Shown here: positions 1-6,501 of the stretch, piece after piece | Layout: each line of letters starts with the position of its first letter | Position numbering within the stretch: the first letter of the stretch is position 1 | DNA from: Accumulibacter sp. | GTDB lineage: Bacteria; Pseudomonadota; Gammaproteobacteria; Burkholderiales; Rhodocyclaceae | Length of the DNA: 32,935 nucleotides | Assembly: GCA_017302455.1 (NCBI GenBank) | Contig: JAFLDO010000048.1 | Span: forward strand, 1-32,935 | Direction: 5' to 3' | Program-made: the position numbers and the translations under genes | The notes under the pieces: model-generated | What the model was told of the DNA's origin: nothing | The model's input: the letters and a program-made list of their open reading frames with translations, nothing else | The model's database searches: none

Positions 1-98
1 CGCTTGCCGCGTCGGCGCCGGCGGCCGGGGGGCGGCTGGCCGCGTGACGAGCGTGTCTTTCCGGTCGGCGCCCGCCGTCGTCGGCGCGCGCGAATCGT

Positions 99-1577
99 TC
101 AGCCGTGCTCCCAGGGTGGCTGGTGGCGGAGGAACTCGCCGAGGAGCGGGCCGAGTTGTGCGAGCATCAGGTCGCTGCGTCCGGCCAGCCAGGCGCGCAC
201 GAGGTCGCTGTGGTGGCCGGGGAGGGCCTGCATGGCAAGCTGCTCGGCGACCACGATATCGTTCATCTGGCCGAGCAGTTCGAGCAGGCCGGCAGCGCTC
301 TGGTGATAGCGCTGCATGCGCCGCAAGGGAAACAGCGGCGCGAAGAACTCGAGTGCGTAGCGCAGACGCTTCAAGGCCACGCGCAGGGCATGCCGGGCTT
401 CCGGATTCGCATCGCGGGTTTCGGTCGCCAGCGCCGCCACGCGCTTGGCGCGCTTGTTCAACGAACGCGGCGCGAACCCGCCAATCGGTGGCTTCTTGCT
501 CTCCGCCAGGGCGACGCTGGCGGCGGTGAACTCGAGCAGTAATTGCGAGTAGGTGGGCGAGGTCATCGCCGCCCTGGCCTGCTTGCGGCAGGCGGTCAGG
601 TGTGTTCTGGCCTCGTTCTCCAGCCGCCGGATGTCGCTGTGTTCCGGAAACGCCTTGCTGATCGGCGGCAGGATCTCGGTGATCAAGACGTCCCAGTTGC
701 GCGTGTCGCCGAGCTGATTGGCGAGCGTGCGCCAGCGCGGATCGAAGTTGCTGACGTAATCGGCCGGCAGCAACGGTCGCCACAGCCGAATCGCCGAACG
801 CAGGCGGCGCATGGCCACGCGCGCCTGATGGATGTACTCGGGGGCGTCGGTGTCGCGGACGCCGCGTTCGTTGCCCTGCAGTTGTCCCAGGCAGGAAAAC
901 ACCGTGCTGCGGAAGACCGCGATGGTGGTCATGCCCATTTCCAGTACCGCATTGGTCGCCCTGACCGGTGCCAGCGCCGTGTCGGCGGCCAGCCGGTAGC
1001 CGCGCTCGGCCTTGCTGGCGCCTTCCGGATGCAGCGGCAGCTCGGCCTGCAGGGCGACGGCGGCGGCGAACAGCTCATCGACGCTGCCCTCGAGTAGTTC
1101 GAGTTCGACCTCGCAAATGGGGTCGCTACGCTCGCCGGCGATGATCTTGCCGCGGTCGAGCGCGACCTCGATGCGCGTTCCGTCCTGCGGCGTGAGAATC
1201 CAGAGGCTGCGCATGAAGTCGGTGGTAAACACCGGCACCAGCTCGGACGTCACCGATTCGAGAAAGCGGCGGAGCTTCATGTTGTCGACATGCGCGAAAT
1301 CGAACTCGCCCGGTTGGCTGGCAACCTCCCACTCGCGCCGTTGTGCCAGCCCCCCGGGGGAGGGCGCGTCGCTCTTCACGGTCAGCAACCACTCGCTGCC
1401 CTTCTGGCGGTAGCGTACCGCGAGGCGCTTGCGCTGAAGGCGCAGGTCGGCGGTGTCATAGTAGGTATTGACCAGTTGCTGCCGCAGCGGCTTGCTGTCG
1501 GCGAGCAGCGGGTGTGCCGGCAGGCGGCGGGCGGCGCCTGCCGGCAGGCTCATCTTGATCTCGGTTTCCAATGCCAT
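99..1577 (-). CDS. CYTH-CHAD domain protein (putative inorganic triphosphatase / polyphosphate-associated)
   Basis: A 492-residue protein with an N-terminal CYTH domain (about 1-205) and a C-terminal CHAD domain (about 225-485). The CYTH signature ExExK is seen at residues 4-8 (ETEIK), with alternating charged strands after it (RYRQKG, EVELEL) that normally line the triphosphate tunnel. CHAD shows its conserved-histidine helices at H250 (HQARVAMRRLR) and H396 (HALRVALKRLRYALEFF). E. coli YgiF (433 aa) has the same architecture and hydrolyses inorganic triphosphate; CHAD domains bind polyphosphate. The start at 1577 has a GGAG nine bases upstream. It lies 41 bp downstream of the Crp/Fnr gene on the same strand, so co-transcription is likely. 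A polyphosphate role would suit a phosphate-accumulating organism, but that is inference. No signal peptide: cytosolic. Confidence 0.88.
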   Translation of the reverse strand: MALETEIKMSLPAGAARRLPAHPLLADSKPLRQQLVNTYYDTADLRLQRKRLAVRYRQKGSEWLLTVKSDAPSPGGLAQRREWEVASQPGEFDFAHVDNMKLRRFLESVTSELVPVFTTDFMRSLWILTPQDGTRIEVALDRGKIIAGERSDPICEVELELLEGSVDELFAAAVALQAELPLHPEGASKAERGYRLAADTALAPVRATNAVLEMGMTTIAVFRSTVFSCLGQLQGNERGVRDTDAPEYIHQARVAMRRLRSAIRLWRPLLPADYVSNFDPRWRTLANQLGDTRNWDVLITEILPPISKAFPEHSDIRRLENEARTHLTACRKQARAAMTSPTYSQLLLEFTAASVALAESKKPPIGGFAPRSLNKRAKRVAALATETRDANPEARHALRVALKRLRYALEFFAPLFPLRRMQRYHQSAAGLLELLGQMNDIVVAEQLAMQALPGHHSDLVRAWLAGRSDLMLAQLGPLLGEFLRHQPPWEHG

Positions 1578-1618
1578 TCCGGGTGTCTCCTCGTGAGGTA
1601 TTGTGGGTGCGACAGACT

Positions 1619-2320
1619 TCAGTGATCGTAAAGGCGCAGTTTCTCGACATCCGGGATGTGGATCCTGCGGCCTTCGACGACGATCAGTCCCTTCTCCGAC
1701 AACTCATGCAGTATGCGCGAGAAGTGCTCCTGCGTCAGATTGAGGCGCGAGGCGATCACTCCCTTGTTGGTCGGCAAGGTGACGGTGATCACTTTCTCGG
1801 CGTCGCCGAACTGCTCCCGCAGCAGGTAGCCGATGATTCGCTGGCGACCCGAGTGCAGCGAGTACGATTCCACGTCGGTGATCAGGTGGTGCAGACGCAT
1901 CGACAGGCCGGCGATCATCTTGCGACCGAGCTTGGGGTCGCTGTTGAGTTCCTCGATGATCGCCGTCTTCGAAATGTGCAACAGCAGTGAGTCGGCCAGC
2001 GCCTGTGCATAGACCATGAACGGCCGGTCCATGAACATCACGGCTTCGCCGAAGGTCTGACCCTGCCCGAGGATGTCGACGACCTTCTCGCCGCCCTGGG
2101 GCGACGTGAAGGCCAGCTTCACCTGTCCGTACACGATCAGGTGGAAGCCGCTCGGGGTGTCTCCCTTGTGGAACAGGATGTCGCCGCGCGCCGCCGCGAC
2201 TTCGCGCGTGCCGCGGGCCAGACGCGCGATTTCTCCCGCGTCCAGTTCATTGAACAGCGGCACGTGCGCCAGGAGCGCCAGGAGCGCCTCGATGTTCATG
2301 CCGTGCTGGTGTGAGTGCAT
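1619..2320 (-). CDS. Crp/Fnr-family transcriptional regulator, DNR-like
   Basis: A 233-residue regulator with an N-terminal cyclic-nucleotide-binding-type beta roll (about 15-115), a long dimerisation helix (about 120-160) and a C-terminal winged HTH. The recognition helix reads TQEHFSRIL; its E-x-x-S-R pattern (E198, S201, R202) is the one FNR and DNR use to read TTGAT half-sites, and such boxes lie upstream of nosZ and the two cytochrome genes. With this start there is no cysteine, so no FNR-type iron-sulfur cluster; that fits the DNR/NnrR class, which senses NO through haem. I chose the ATG at 2320 because GGAAG precedes it by four bases. An in-frame ATG at 2374 lacks a ribosome binding site, and one at 2299 is also possible. 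The N-terminus MHSHQHGM is histidine-rich. Likely regulator of the denitrification genes here; target and ligand are inferred. Confidence 0.85.
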   Translation of the reverse strand: MHSHQHGMNIEALLALLAHVPLFNELDAGEIARLARGTREVAAARGDILFHKGDTPSGFHLIVYGQVKLAFTSPQGGEKVVDILGQGQTFGEAVMFMDRPFMVYAQALADSLLLHISKTAIIEELNSDPKLGRKMIAGLSMRLHHLITDVESYSLHSGRQRIIGYLLREQFGDAEKVITVTLPTNKGVIASRLNLTQEHFSRILHELSEKGLIVVEGRRIHIPDVEKLRLYDH

Positions 2321-2488
2321 GTCGCTTCCGCAAATGTCGGCCAGAAAGCTGCCGAAAGTCGGCAATATTCGCATCTGTGATGGTCAGGGGCAAGCCTGTC
2401 GCCAACTCCGGGCGGTACATGCCGTTTTGATACCCGCAAGCCCATCCGCCAGGCGTGGTCCGGGAGGGAACGGCACCAGCGGCTGCAG

Positions 2489-2518
2489 TTGTCATATGCC
2501 GCTGCCCGGCCTTATACT
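2489..2518 (+). promoter_or_regulatory. sigma-70 type promoter for the oxidase-like gene
   Basis: TTGTCA at 2489-2494 and TATACT at 2513-2518 are separated by 18 bases, which predicts transcription from about 2525. No DNR box sits at the -41.5 position, so this looks constitutive or separately controlled. It lies over an in-frame ATG at 2496, which argues against that ATG as the start codon. Confidence 0.55.
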
Positions 2519-2546
2519 CATACGATTTTTCGCGCGCGAGGCAGCT

Positions 2547-3911
2547 TTGGATTCGCCACAGACAAGGGTTTCTCCGGCAGCCTCCGCTGCCCCGGCAATC
2601 GCTTCGGGAACGCCAGCGGGTCTGGCGCGCGCCTGGTTGTGGCTGGGCGTGCTGGCACTGATCGGTTCCGGCGTCCTCGCCGTGCTTTTGGTCTTGTCCA
2701 GAACGCCCGGCATTCAGGATGTCTTTCCCTTGAAGGATCTGTTCCGCGCGGCACTGGTGGTGCACGTCGACCTGTCGGTGGCCGTGTGGTTCATGGCCTT
2801 TGCCGCCGTGATCTGGTGCGCCGTCGGCGGCAGCGGCCTGGCATCGCTGGGCTGGAGTGGCGTCGGCCTGGCGGCGCTGGGGACGGCGCTGATGAGCGTT
2901 TCCCCCTTCTTCCCGGGGGCCGAGCCGGTGCTCAACAACTATATTCCGGTGCTCAGGCAGCCGCTGTTCTTTGCCTCCCTCTGGATCTTCGCCGCCGGCG
3001 CGAGCCTGACCGTGCTGCGCGCGCTGATCACCACCTGGCCGCGGCCTTTTCTGGGCGAGCCACTGCGGCTCGGCGCTTTTCTGGGCGCCGTCGCCGCGTT
3101 TCTGTCACTCGCCGCCTTCTTCTGGTCCTGGGCGATGGTGCCGTGGATCGAGGAGACGCACTATTACGAAGTATTGTTCTGGGGTGGCGGACACACGCTG
3201 CAGTTTCAGCATGCGCTGCTGATGGTCGTCGCCTGGCTGTGGATCGCCGCGCAGGTCGGGCGGCCGACGATGGCCTCGTTGCGCGCGGTTTCGGTGCTGT
3301 TCCTGGTTGCCGCTGTGCCGCTGCTCGCCGTGCCGGCGATCTACCTGCTCGTCCCGGCCGGCTCGTTGCCGCACATGGAGTTCTTCGCCAAGCTGATGCT
3401 CTGGGGCCATCCCTACATGGCGCCGCTGATCCTGCTCGGTGTCCTGTCGCTATGGGGCCTGCGCGGCGTGCCGGCCGATCCGGCCAAGTCGGCCTTCGTC
3501 GCGTCCTTCACTCTGTTTGCGCTCGGCGGCGTGCTCGGCTACATGATCCAGGGCGTCAACGTGGTGATTCCGGCGCACTACCATGGTTCGACAGTCGGCG
3601 TGACGCTGGCCTTCATGGGGCTCGCCTACGTGCTCCTGCCACACCTGGGCTTCCAGCCGGCAGCAGGCCGGATGGCGCTCTGGCAGCCCTACGTGTATGG
3701 CTTCGGCCAACTCGTGCATGTGCTCGGCCTGGCATGGTCGGGCGGCTACGGCGTCCAGCGCAAGGTCGCCGGCGCCGAGCAGTTGCTGACGACCTTGCCG
3801 CAGAAGATCGGCATGGGAATGATGGGCCTCGGCGGCCTGATCGCCATCATCGGCGGCTTGATGTTTGTCGTCGTTTGCCTCAAGGCGATGTCGCGGCGCA
3901 CGCCGGGATGA
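2547..3911 (+). CDS. divergent haem-copper oxidase superfamily subunit I (oxidase or NO reductase-like)
   Basis: A polytopic membrane protein of 454 residues with about 12 hydrophobic helices. Haem-copper ligand positions can be matched to cbb3/NOR proteins: H73 in helix 2 (VVHVDLSVAVWF), H216 in helix 6 (WGGGHTLQF), H276 in helix 7 (LPHMEFF), and H344/H346 in helix 10 (PAHYHGS), the haem pair. Two features are odd. The adjacent HH of helix 7 that normally binds CuB appears as H-M-E, and the residue four after H216 is Phe rather than the cross-linking Tyr of A-type oxidases. No CuA subunit II or NorC/FixO-type cytochrome gene is next to it. The start is assigned to TTG 2547 (GAGG upstream) because the promoter overlaps the only upstream ATG (2496, giving 471 aa). 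Its stop overlaps the thioredoxin start (ATGA). Substrate (O2 or NO) is unresolved. Confidence 0.75.
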   Translation: MDSPQTRVSPAASAAPAIASGTPAGLARAWLWLGVLALIGSGVLAVLLVLSRTPGIQDVFPLKDLFRAALVVHVDLSVAVWFMAFAAVIWCAVGGSGLASLGWSGVGLAALGTALMSVSPFFPGAEPVLNNYIPVLRQPLFFASLWIFAAGASLTVLRALITTWPRPFLGEPLRLGAFLGAVAAFLSLAAFFWSWAMVPWIEETHYYEVLFWGGGHTLQFQHALLMVVAWLWIAAQVGRPTMASLRAVSVLFLVAAVPLLAVPAIYLLVPAGSLPHMEFFAKLMLWGHPYMAPLILLGVLSLWGLRGVPADPAKSAFVASFTLFALGGVLGYMIQGVNVVIPAHYHGSTVGVTLAFMGLAYVLLPHLGFQPAAGRMALWQPYVYGFGQLVHVLGLAWSGGYGVQRKVAGAEQLLTTLPQKIGMGMMGLGGLIAIIGGLMFVVVCLKAMSRRTPG

Positions 3912-4492
3912 AGCCGCAGCACGCGCTTGCTCTCGCCGTGGTGGCCGGCGTGCTGACGCTGGCAAGCATCGGCTTCCTCGGCTACCGTCTGCTTGAGCAG
4001 AGCCGTTCGGTCACCGATGGCGTCCCTGCCGGTCTGATCTCGTCACAACAGTTGACGCCCGAGGACGCTCAGGCAGCCGCCGACGCAGTCATGCGGTTGA
4101 CGCTGCCCGACCTCGCCGGGCGCCAGCAAGCGATGGCGCAATGGCGGGGCAAGGTGCTGGTGGTCAATTTCTGGGCCAGTTGGTGCGCCCCCTGCGTCGA
4201 GGAAATGCCGGCCTTTGCGCGTCTGCAAAGCGAGTACGTGGGCCAGGGTGTGCAGTTCGTCGGCATCGGCATCGACGAGGTCGAAAACATGCAGTCCTTC
4301 GTCAAGACCCGGCCGGTGACCTACCCGCTGCTGGCGGCCACACCGGCGATCAGCGACACTCCGGGCCTGCGCATCAAGGGCCTGCCCTTTACACTGGTCA
4401 TCGCTCGCGACGGGCAGTTGGCGATGAGCCGCCTGGGGCGGCTTGACGAGGCAAAGCTGGAGCCGATCCTGCGCCGGTTGAGCGGGCAGTAA
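3908..4492 (+). CDS. membrane-anchored TlpA-family thioredoxin
   Basis: A 194-residue protein with one N-terminal membrane segment (about 7-27) and a periplasmic thioredoxin fold of the TlpA/ResA type. The redox motif WCAPC has cysteines at 93 and 96, and the cis-proline loop is visible as KGLPFT. Such proteins keep apocytochrome or CuA/CuB-site cysteines reduced during assembly of respiratory complexes. It overlaps the oxidase-like gene by four bases (ATGA), so translation is coupled, and maturing that oxidase or cytochromes is the likely job. It ends convergent with the PCu(A)C gene. The partner protein is inferred from position only. Confidence 0.85.
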   Translation: MKPQHALALAVVAGVLTLASIGFLGYRLLEQSRSVTDGVPAGLISSQQLTPEDAQAAADAVMRLTLPDLAGRQQAMAQWRGKVLVVNFWASWCAPCVEEMPAFARLQSEYVGQGVQFVGIGIDEVENMQSFVKTRPVTYPLLAATPAISDTPGLRIKGLPFTLVIARDGQLAMSRLGRLDEAKLEPILRRLSGQ

Positions 4493-4495
4493 GCC

Positions 4496-4526
4496 GGCCG
4501 GCGCGCCGCAAGCTCGGCCGCCGGCC
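4496..4526. terminator. GC-rich stem-loop between convergent genes
   Basis: The arms 4496-4503 and 4519-4526 (GGCCGGCG / CGCCGGCC) pair perfectly, and inner arms 4505-4508 and 4515-4518 (GCCG / CGGC) extend the stem to 12 bp with a single bulged C and a six-base loop. It sits in the 55-bp gap between the tlpA-like gene and the PCu(A)C gene, which run towards each other, so it could end transcription from both sides. No T-tract follows on either strand, so classic intrinsic termination is uncertain. Confidence 0.4.
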
Positions 4527-4547
4527 CATCGCCGGTCGCGAGTCCGC

Positions 4548-5027
4548 TCAGTGCCTGCCGTGCGCGGATGCCTGCTCCGCTTCAAGGAGCGCCTGCGGCT
4601 TGCGCACCGGCGCGTCGACCCTGCTCATGCTGCCGTCGTCGAAGGTGAGTGTCAGCGCTACCGTTTCACCTTCTTTGAGAGGCTGTCGCAGGTCGATCAG
4701 CATCACGTGGTAGCCGCCGGACTTCAGTTCGGTTCGACTTTTCGCCTTGATCTCGATCGCGCTGACCTGGCGCATGCGCATGAGGCCCTGCTCGTTGGTG
4801 TGGGAGTGCAGTTCGACGGCGCGCGCCACCGGGCTGTCGGCCTTGACCAGTCGGCGGTCGCTCGTACCGTTGTTGGCGATGGTCATGAAGGCGGCGCTGT
4901 TCGGGGTGCCCGGTGGCACCATCCGCACGTACGGGGCGACCACCGTCAGGTCGGCTTCGCCGGCCAGGGTGGACAGCGGCATGGCCAGTGCGGCGGCGAG
5001 GGTGATGGCTGAGCTGCGGAACTTCAT
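4548..5027 (-). CDS. periplasmic copper chaperone PCu(A)C
   Basis: A 159-residue exported protein. The N-terminus MKFRSSAITLAAALAMPLSTLAG is a Sec signal peptide. The mature part carries the full PCu(A)C copper motif H(M)x10Mx21HxM: the His of ELHSH, ten residues, Met, 21 residues, then HVM in GGYHVML. The family binds Cu(I) in the periplasm and, with SCO, loads copper into CuA sites of cytochrome oxidase; related proteins can support NosZ. I chose the ATG at 5027 because it opens the signal peptide. An upstream ATG at 5096 overlaps the SCO stop codon (ATGA) but would add 23 residues ahead of the signal, including CHGC, which looks non-coding. Third gene of a copper-delivery operon divergent from nosZ. 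Confidence 0.88.
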   Translation of the reverse strand: MKFRSSAITLAAALAMPLSTLAGEADLTVVAPYVRMVPPGTPNSAAFMTIANNGTSDRRLVKADSPVARAVELHSHTNEQGLMRMRQVSAIEIKAKSRTELKSGGYHVMLIDLRQPLKEGETVALTLTFDDGSMSRVDAPVRKPQALLEAEQASAHGRH

Positions 5028-5092
5028 GGCCTTGAACTTCTCCGGTGGGCAAGTGCTGGTGGGGTCGGGACAGCCGTGGCAGGTGGGGCCGA

Positions 5093-5731
5093 TCATCGGC
5101 TGGCTGCGCTCGCCAGTTGCTCTCGCACGGCGGCGACGATCTGTGTCGGCGTGGAGGCGTGCGGCAACGCGCCGGTCAGCCGGCCCTGTGGGTCGACCAC
5201 GTAGGTCGCCGACGAGTGGTCTACGGCGTAGCGCCCCTCGGCGTCGGGCGCCTGCTTGTGGTAGCGGGCTCCGTATTGTTCGGCGACCCTGGCGATCTGC
5301 GCTGCCGTGCCGCTCAGGCCGACGATTTGCGGGTGAAAGAACGGCGTGTATTCCTGCAAGCGGGCAGCGGTGTCGCGCTCGGGGTCGACCGAGATGAAGA
5401 TGCCCTGGACGCGTTCGCGTTCATTCGGTGCGAGTTCGGAAAGCGCCTGCGCCAGCAGCGACAGCGACGTCGGGCAGACATCCGGGCAATAGGTGTAGCC
5501 GAAGTAGATGAGAACCACCTTGCCGCGAAAGTCGCTCAGCCTGACGTTCCCCTGCGCTCCCTGCAGGGTGAACTCGCCGCCCGCCGGCGGGGCTGTCGCC
5601 GCCGGCAAGCGCTCGTGTGGCGCAATCCTGGCGATCGGCCGCGGTGGCACCGGCTCCCAGAAGACGGCGAGGAGGATCAGGATGGCACTCAGCGCGGCGA
5701 TCAGCGCCATCAGCAGGGTTTTCGTGGGCAT
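5093..5731 (-). CDS. SCO1/SenC-family copper metallochaperone
   Basis: A 212-residue protein with an N-terminal membrane anchor (about 5-25) and a periplasmic thioredoxin-like SCO domain. The copper ligands are visible: CPDVC (C82, C86) after IYFGYTY, and H172 in VDHSSATYVVD. Length and order match the family. SCO proteins reduce or metallate the CuA site of cytochrome oxidase, and relatives (SenC) act on other cuproenzymes, including NosZ. It lies 18 bp downstream of the membrane-anchored protein gene and is followed closely by PCu(A)C, so the three form an operon. Start at ATG 5731 with GAGGG about ten bases upstream. Whether the client is NosZ or an oxidase cannot be read from the sequence; divergence from nosZ favours NosZ. 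Confidence 0.92.
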   Translation of the reverse strand: MPTKTLLMALIAALSAILILLAVFWEPVPPRPIARIAPHERLPAATAPPAGGEFTLQGAQGNVRLSDFRGKVVLIYFGYTYCPDVCPTSLSLLAQALSELAPNERERVQGIFISVDPERDTAARLQEYTPFFHPQIVGLSGTAAQIARVAEQYGARYHKQAPDAEGRYAVDHSSATYVVDPQGRLTGALPHASTPTQIVAAVREQLASAASR

Positions 5732-5749
5732 GTCGGTGCGGCCCTCGCG

Positions 5750-6214
5750 TCAATGGCCGGTGACGAAGCGGAACGGTACTGCCACCACGGCCAGGGCGGT
5801 GTGCACGAGGAGCGTCGCCTGCCATTCCATGGTCCCCGTGATACAGACCGGCAGGCTCGCCTGGCCGCGGAAGTGCATGCCGTCCGCCTGACGTTCTAGC
5901 TGCGGTCGGTTGTAGCCCATCTTCATCTCGGTGCCGGCAAAATCGACTTCGACCTTGCGCACGTCGCCTCCCCGGAAGGTGGCCTCCACCTGCAGCGGCT
6001 TGAGCGCCGGGATCGGCCGCGGGTCGATCGAGAACTCGAGTTGCGTCCCGTCAGGCAGCGTCGCCATGCAGGGCTGGCGACCCGGATCGCAACTCGACAG
6101 CGGCAGGGCGACATCGGTTTTCGGGTTGAGCAGGGGCGCCAGCTTGTAGCCGATGACGCCGAGGATGGCGAGTCCCAGCAGGATGGCTGCATCGATCAGC
6201 AGGTTCTTGGTCAT
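5750..6214 (-). CDS. membrane-anchored periplasmic protein, possibly FixH/YtkA-like
   Basis: A 154-residue protein: one N-terminal transmembrane helix (about 7-29), then a small beta-rich periplasmic domain. Conserved-looking residues are C42, C49, M97, M99 (EMKMGYNRP), M113, C124 (LPVCITG), M129 and H138, a Met/Cys/His set that could bind copper. The layout (anchor, then MxMG-NRP and a GxMxW element) resembles FixH/YtkA-like proteins associated with oxidase assembly; this is a weak family guess. First gene of an operon with SCO and PCu(A)C. The start at 6214 is the only ATG that places the helix at the N-terminus; its ribosome binding site is poor. The next upstream start in frame is a TTG at 6328 with no visible signal, so I rejected it. 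Confidence 0.65.
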   Translation of the reverse strand: MTKNLLIDAAILLGLAILGVIGYKLAPLLNPKTDVALPLSSCDPGRQPCMATLPDGTQLEFSIDPRPIPALKPLQVEATFRGGDVRKVEVDFAGTEMKMGYNRPQLERQADGMHFRGQASLPVCITGTMEWQATLLVHTALAVVAVPFRFVTGH

Positions 6215-6343
6215 CAGGTCGGTGTGGCGTGTGTTGTTGCGGTCGTTGACTTGGGGGACTCCATTGTCGCCGAGAGCCAAGGTCTCCCGGACAGGAGGGC
6301 AGACACCGGCGTCGAGCGTCGGTGGCAAGTGGGCGCAACTGCG

Positions 6344-6349
6344 ATTGTG
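6344..6349 (-). promoter_or_regulatory. candidate -10 element of the copper-chaperone operon
   Basis: Read on the minus strand this is CACAAT (four of six with TATAAT). It lies 30.5 bases from the centre of the DNR-type box at 6373-6386, close to the spacing of a class II FNR-dependent promoter. Transcription would begin near 6337 and leave a leader of about 120 bases before the ATG at 6214. Confidence 0.35.
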
Positions 6350-6372
6350 CGGCGCAGCAGCTTGGCAAAATT

Positions 6373-6386
6373 TTGATCCACCTTAA
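6373..6386. promoter_or_regulatory. FNR/DNR-type box shared by nosZ and the divergent copper operon
   Basis: TTGAT-CCAC-CTTAA matches the TTGAT-N4-ATCAA consensus at 8 of 10 positions. Its centre (6379.5) is 29.5 bases from a CACAAT -10 element on the plus strand and 30.5 from the same hexamer on the minus strand. It overlaps a 10-bp palindrome, CAAAATTTTG (6366-6375). The Crp/Fnr protein encoded at 1619-2320 has the matching E-x-x-S-R recognition helix. Confidence 0.6.
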
Positions 6387-6408
6387 ATTATCCGCCAGCG
6401 CTTGCGAC

Positions 6409-6414
6409 CACAAT
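6409..6414 (+). promoter_or_regulatory. candidate -10 element of the nosZ promoter
   Basis: CACAAT (four of six with TATAAT) starts 29.5 bases after the centre of the DNR-type box, so the box would centre at -41.5 from a start near 6421. That is class II FNR geometry, with no separate -35 element needed. The leader to the nosZ ATG would be about 80 bases. Confidence 0.5.
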
Positions 6415-6501
6415 GTGCGGCATATTGCCGCAGTGGCGGATTGTCGCAGGGCGATGGGGATGATGAGGGTACAACCCGAACCGACAACAGGGAGAGTCAA
6501 G

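Noticed and set aside
1-98. Possible gene end before the CYTH-CHAD stop
   Set aside because: 98 bases of GC-rich sequence with open frames that run into the opposite gene; no motif or ribosome binding site supports coding.
2427-2440. TTGAT-ACCC-GCAAG as a DNR box for the oxidase-like gene
   Set aside because: Only the left half matches, and it is nearly 100 bases upstream of the predicted start, not at -41.5.
5028-5096. Upstream extension of PCu(A)C containing CHGC
   Set aside because: CHGC is not a CxxCH haem motif, and the extension would precede a good signal peptide starting at 5027.
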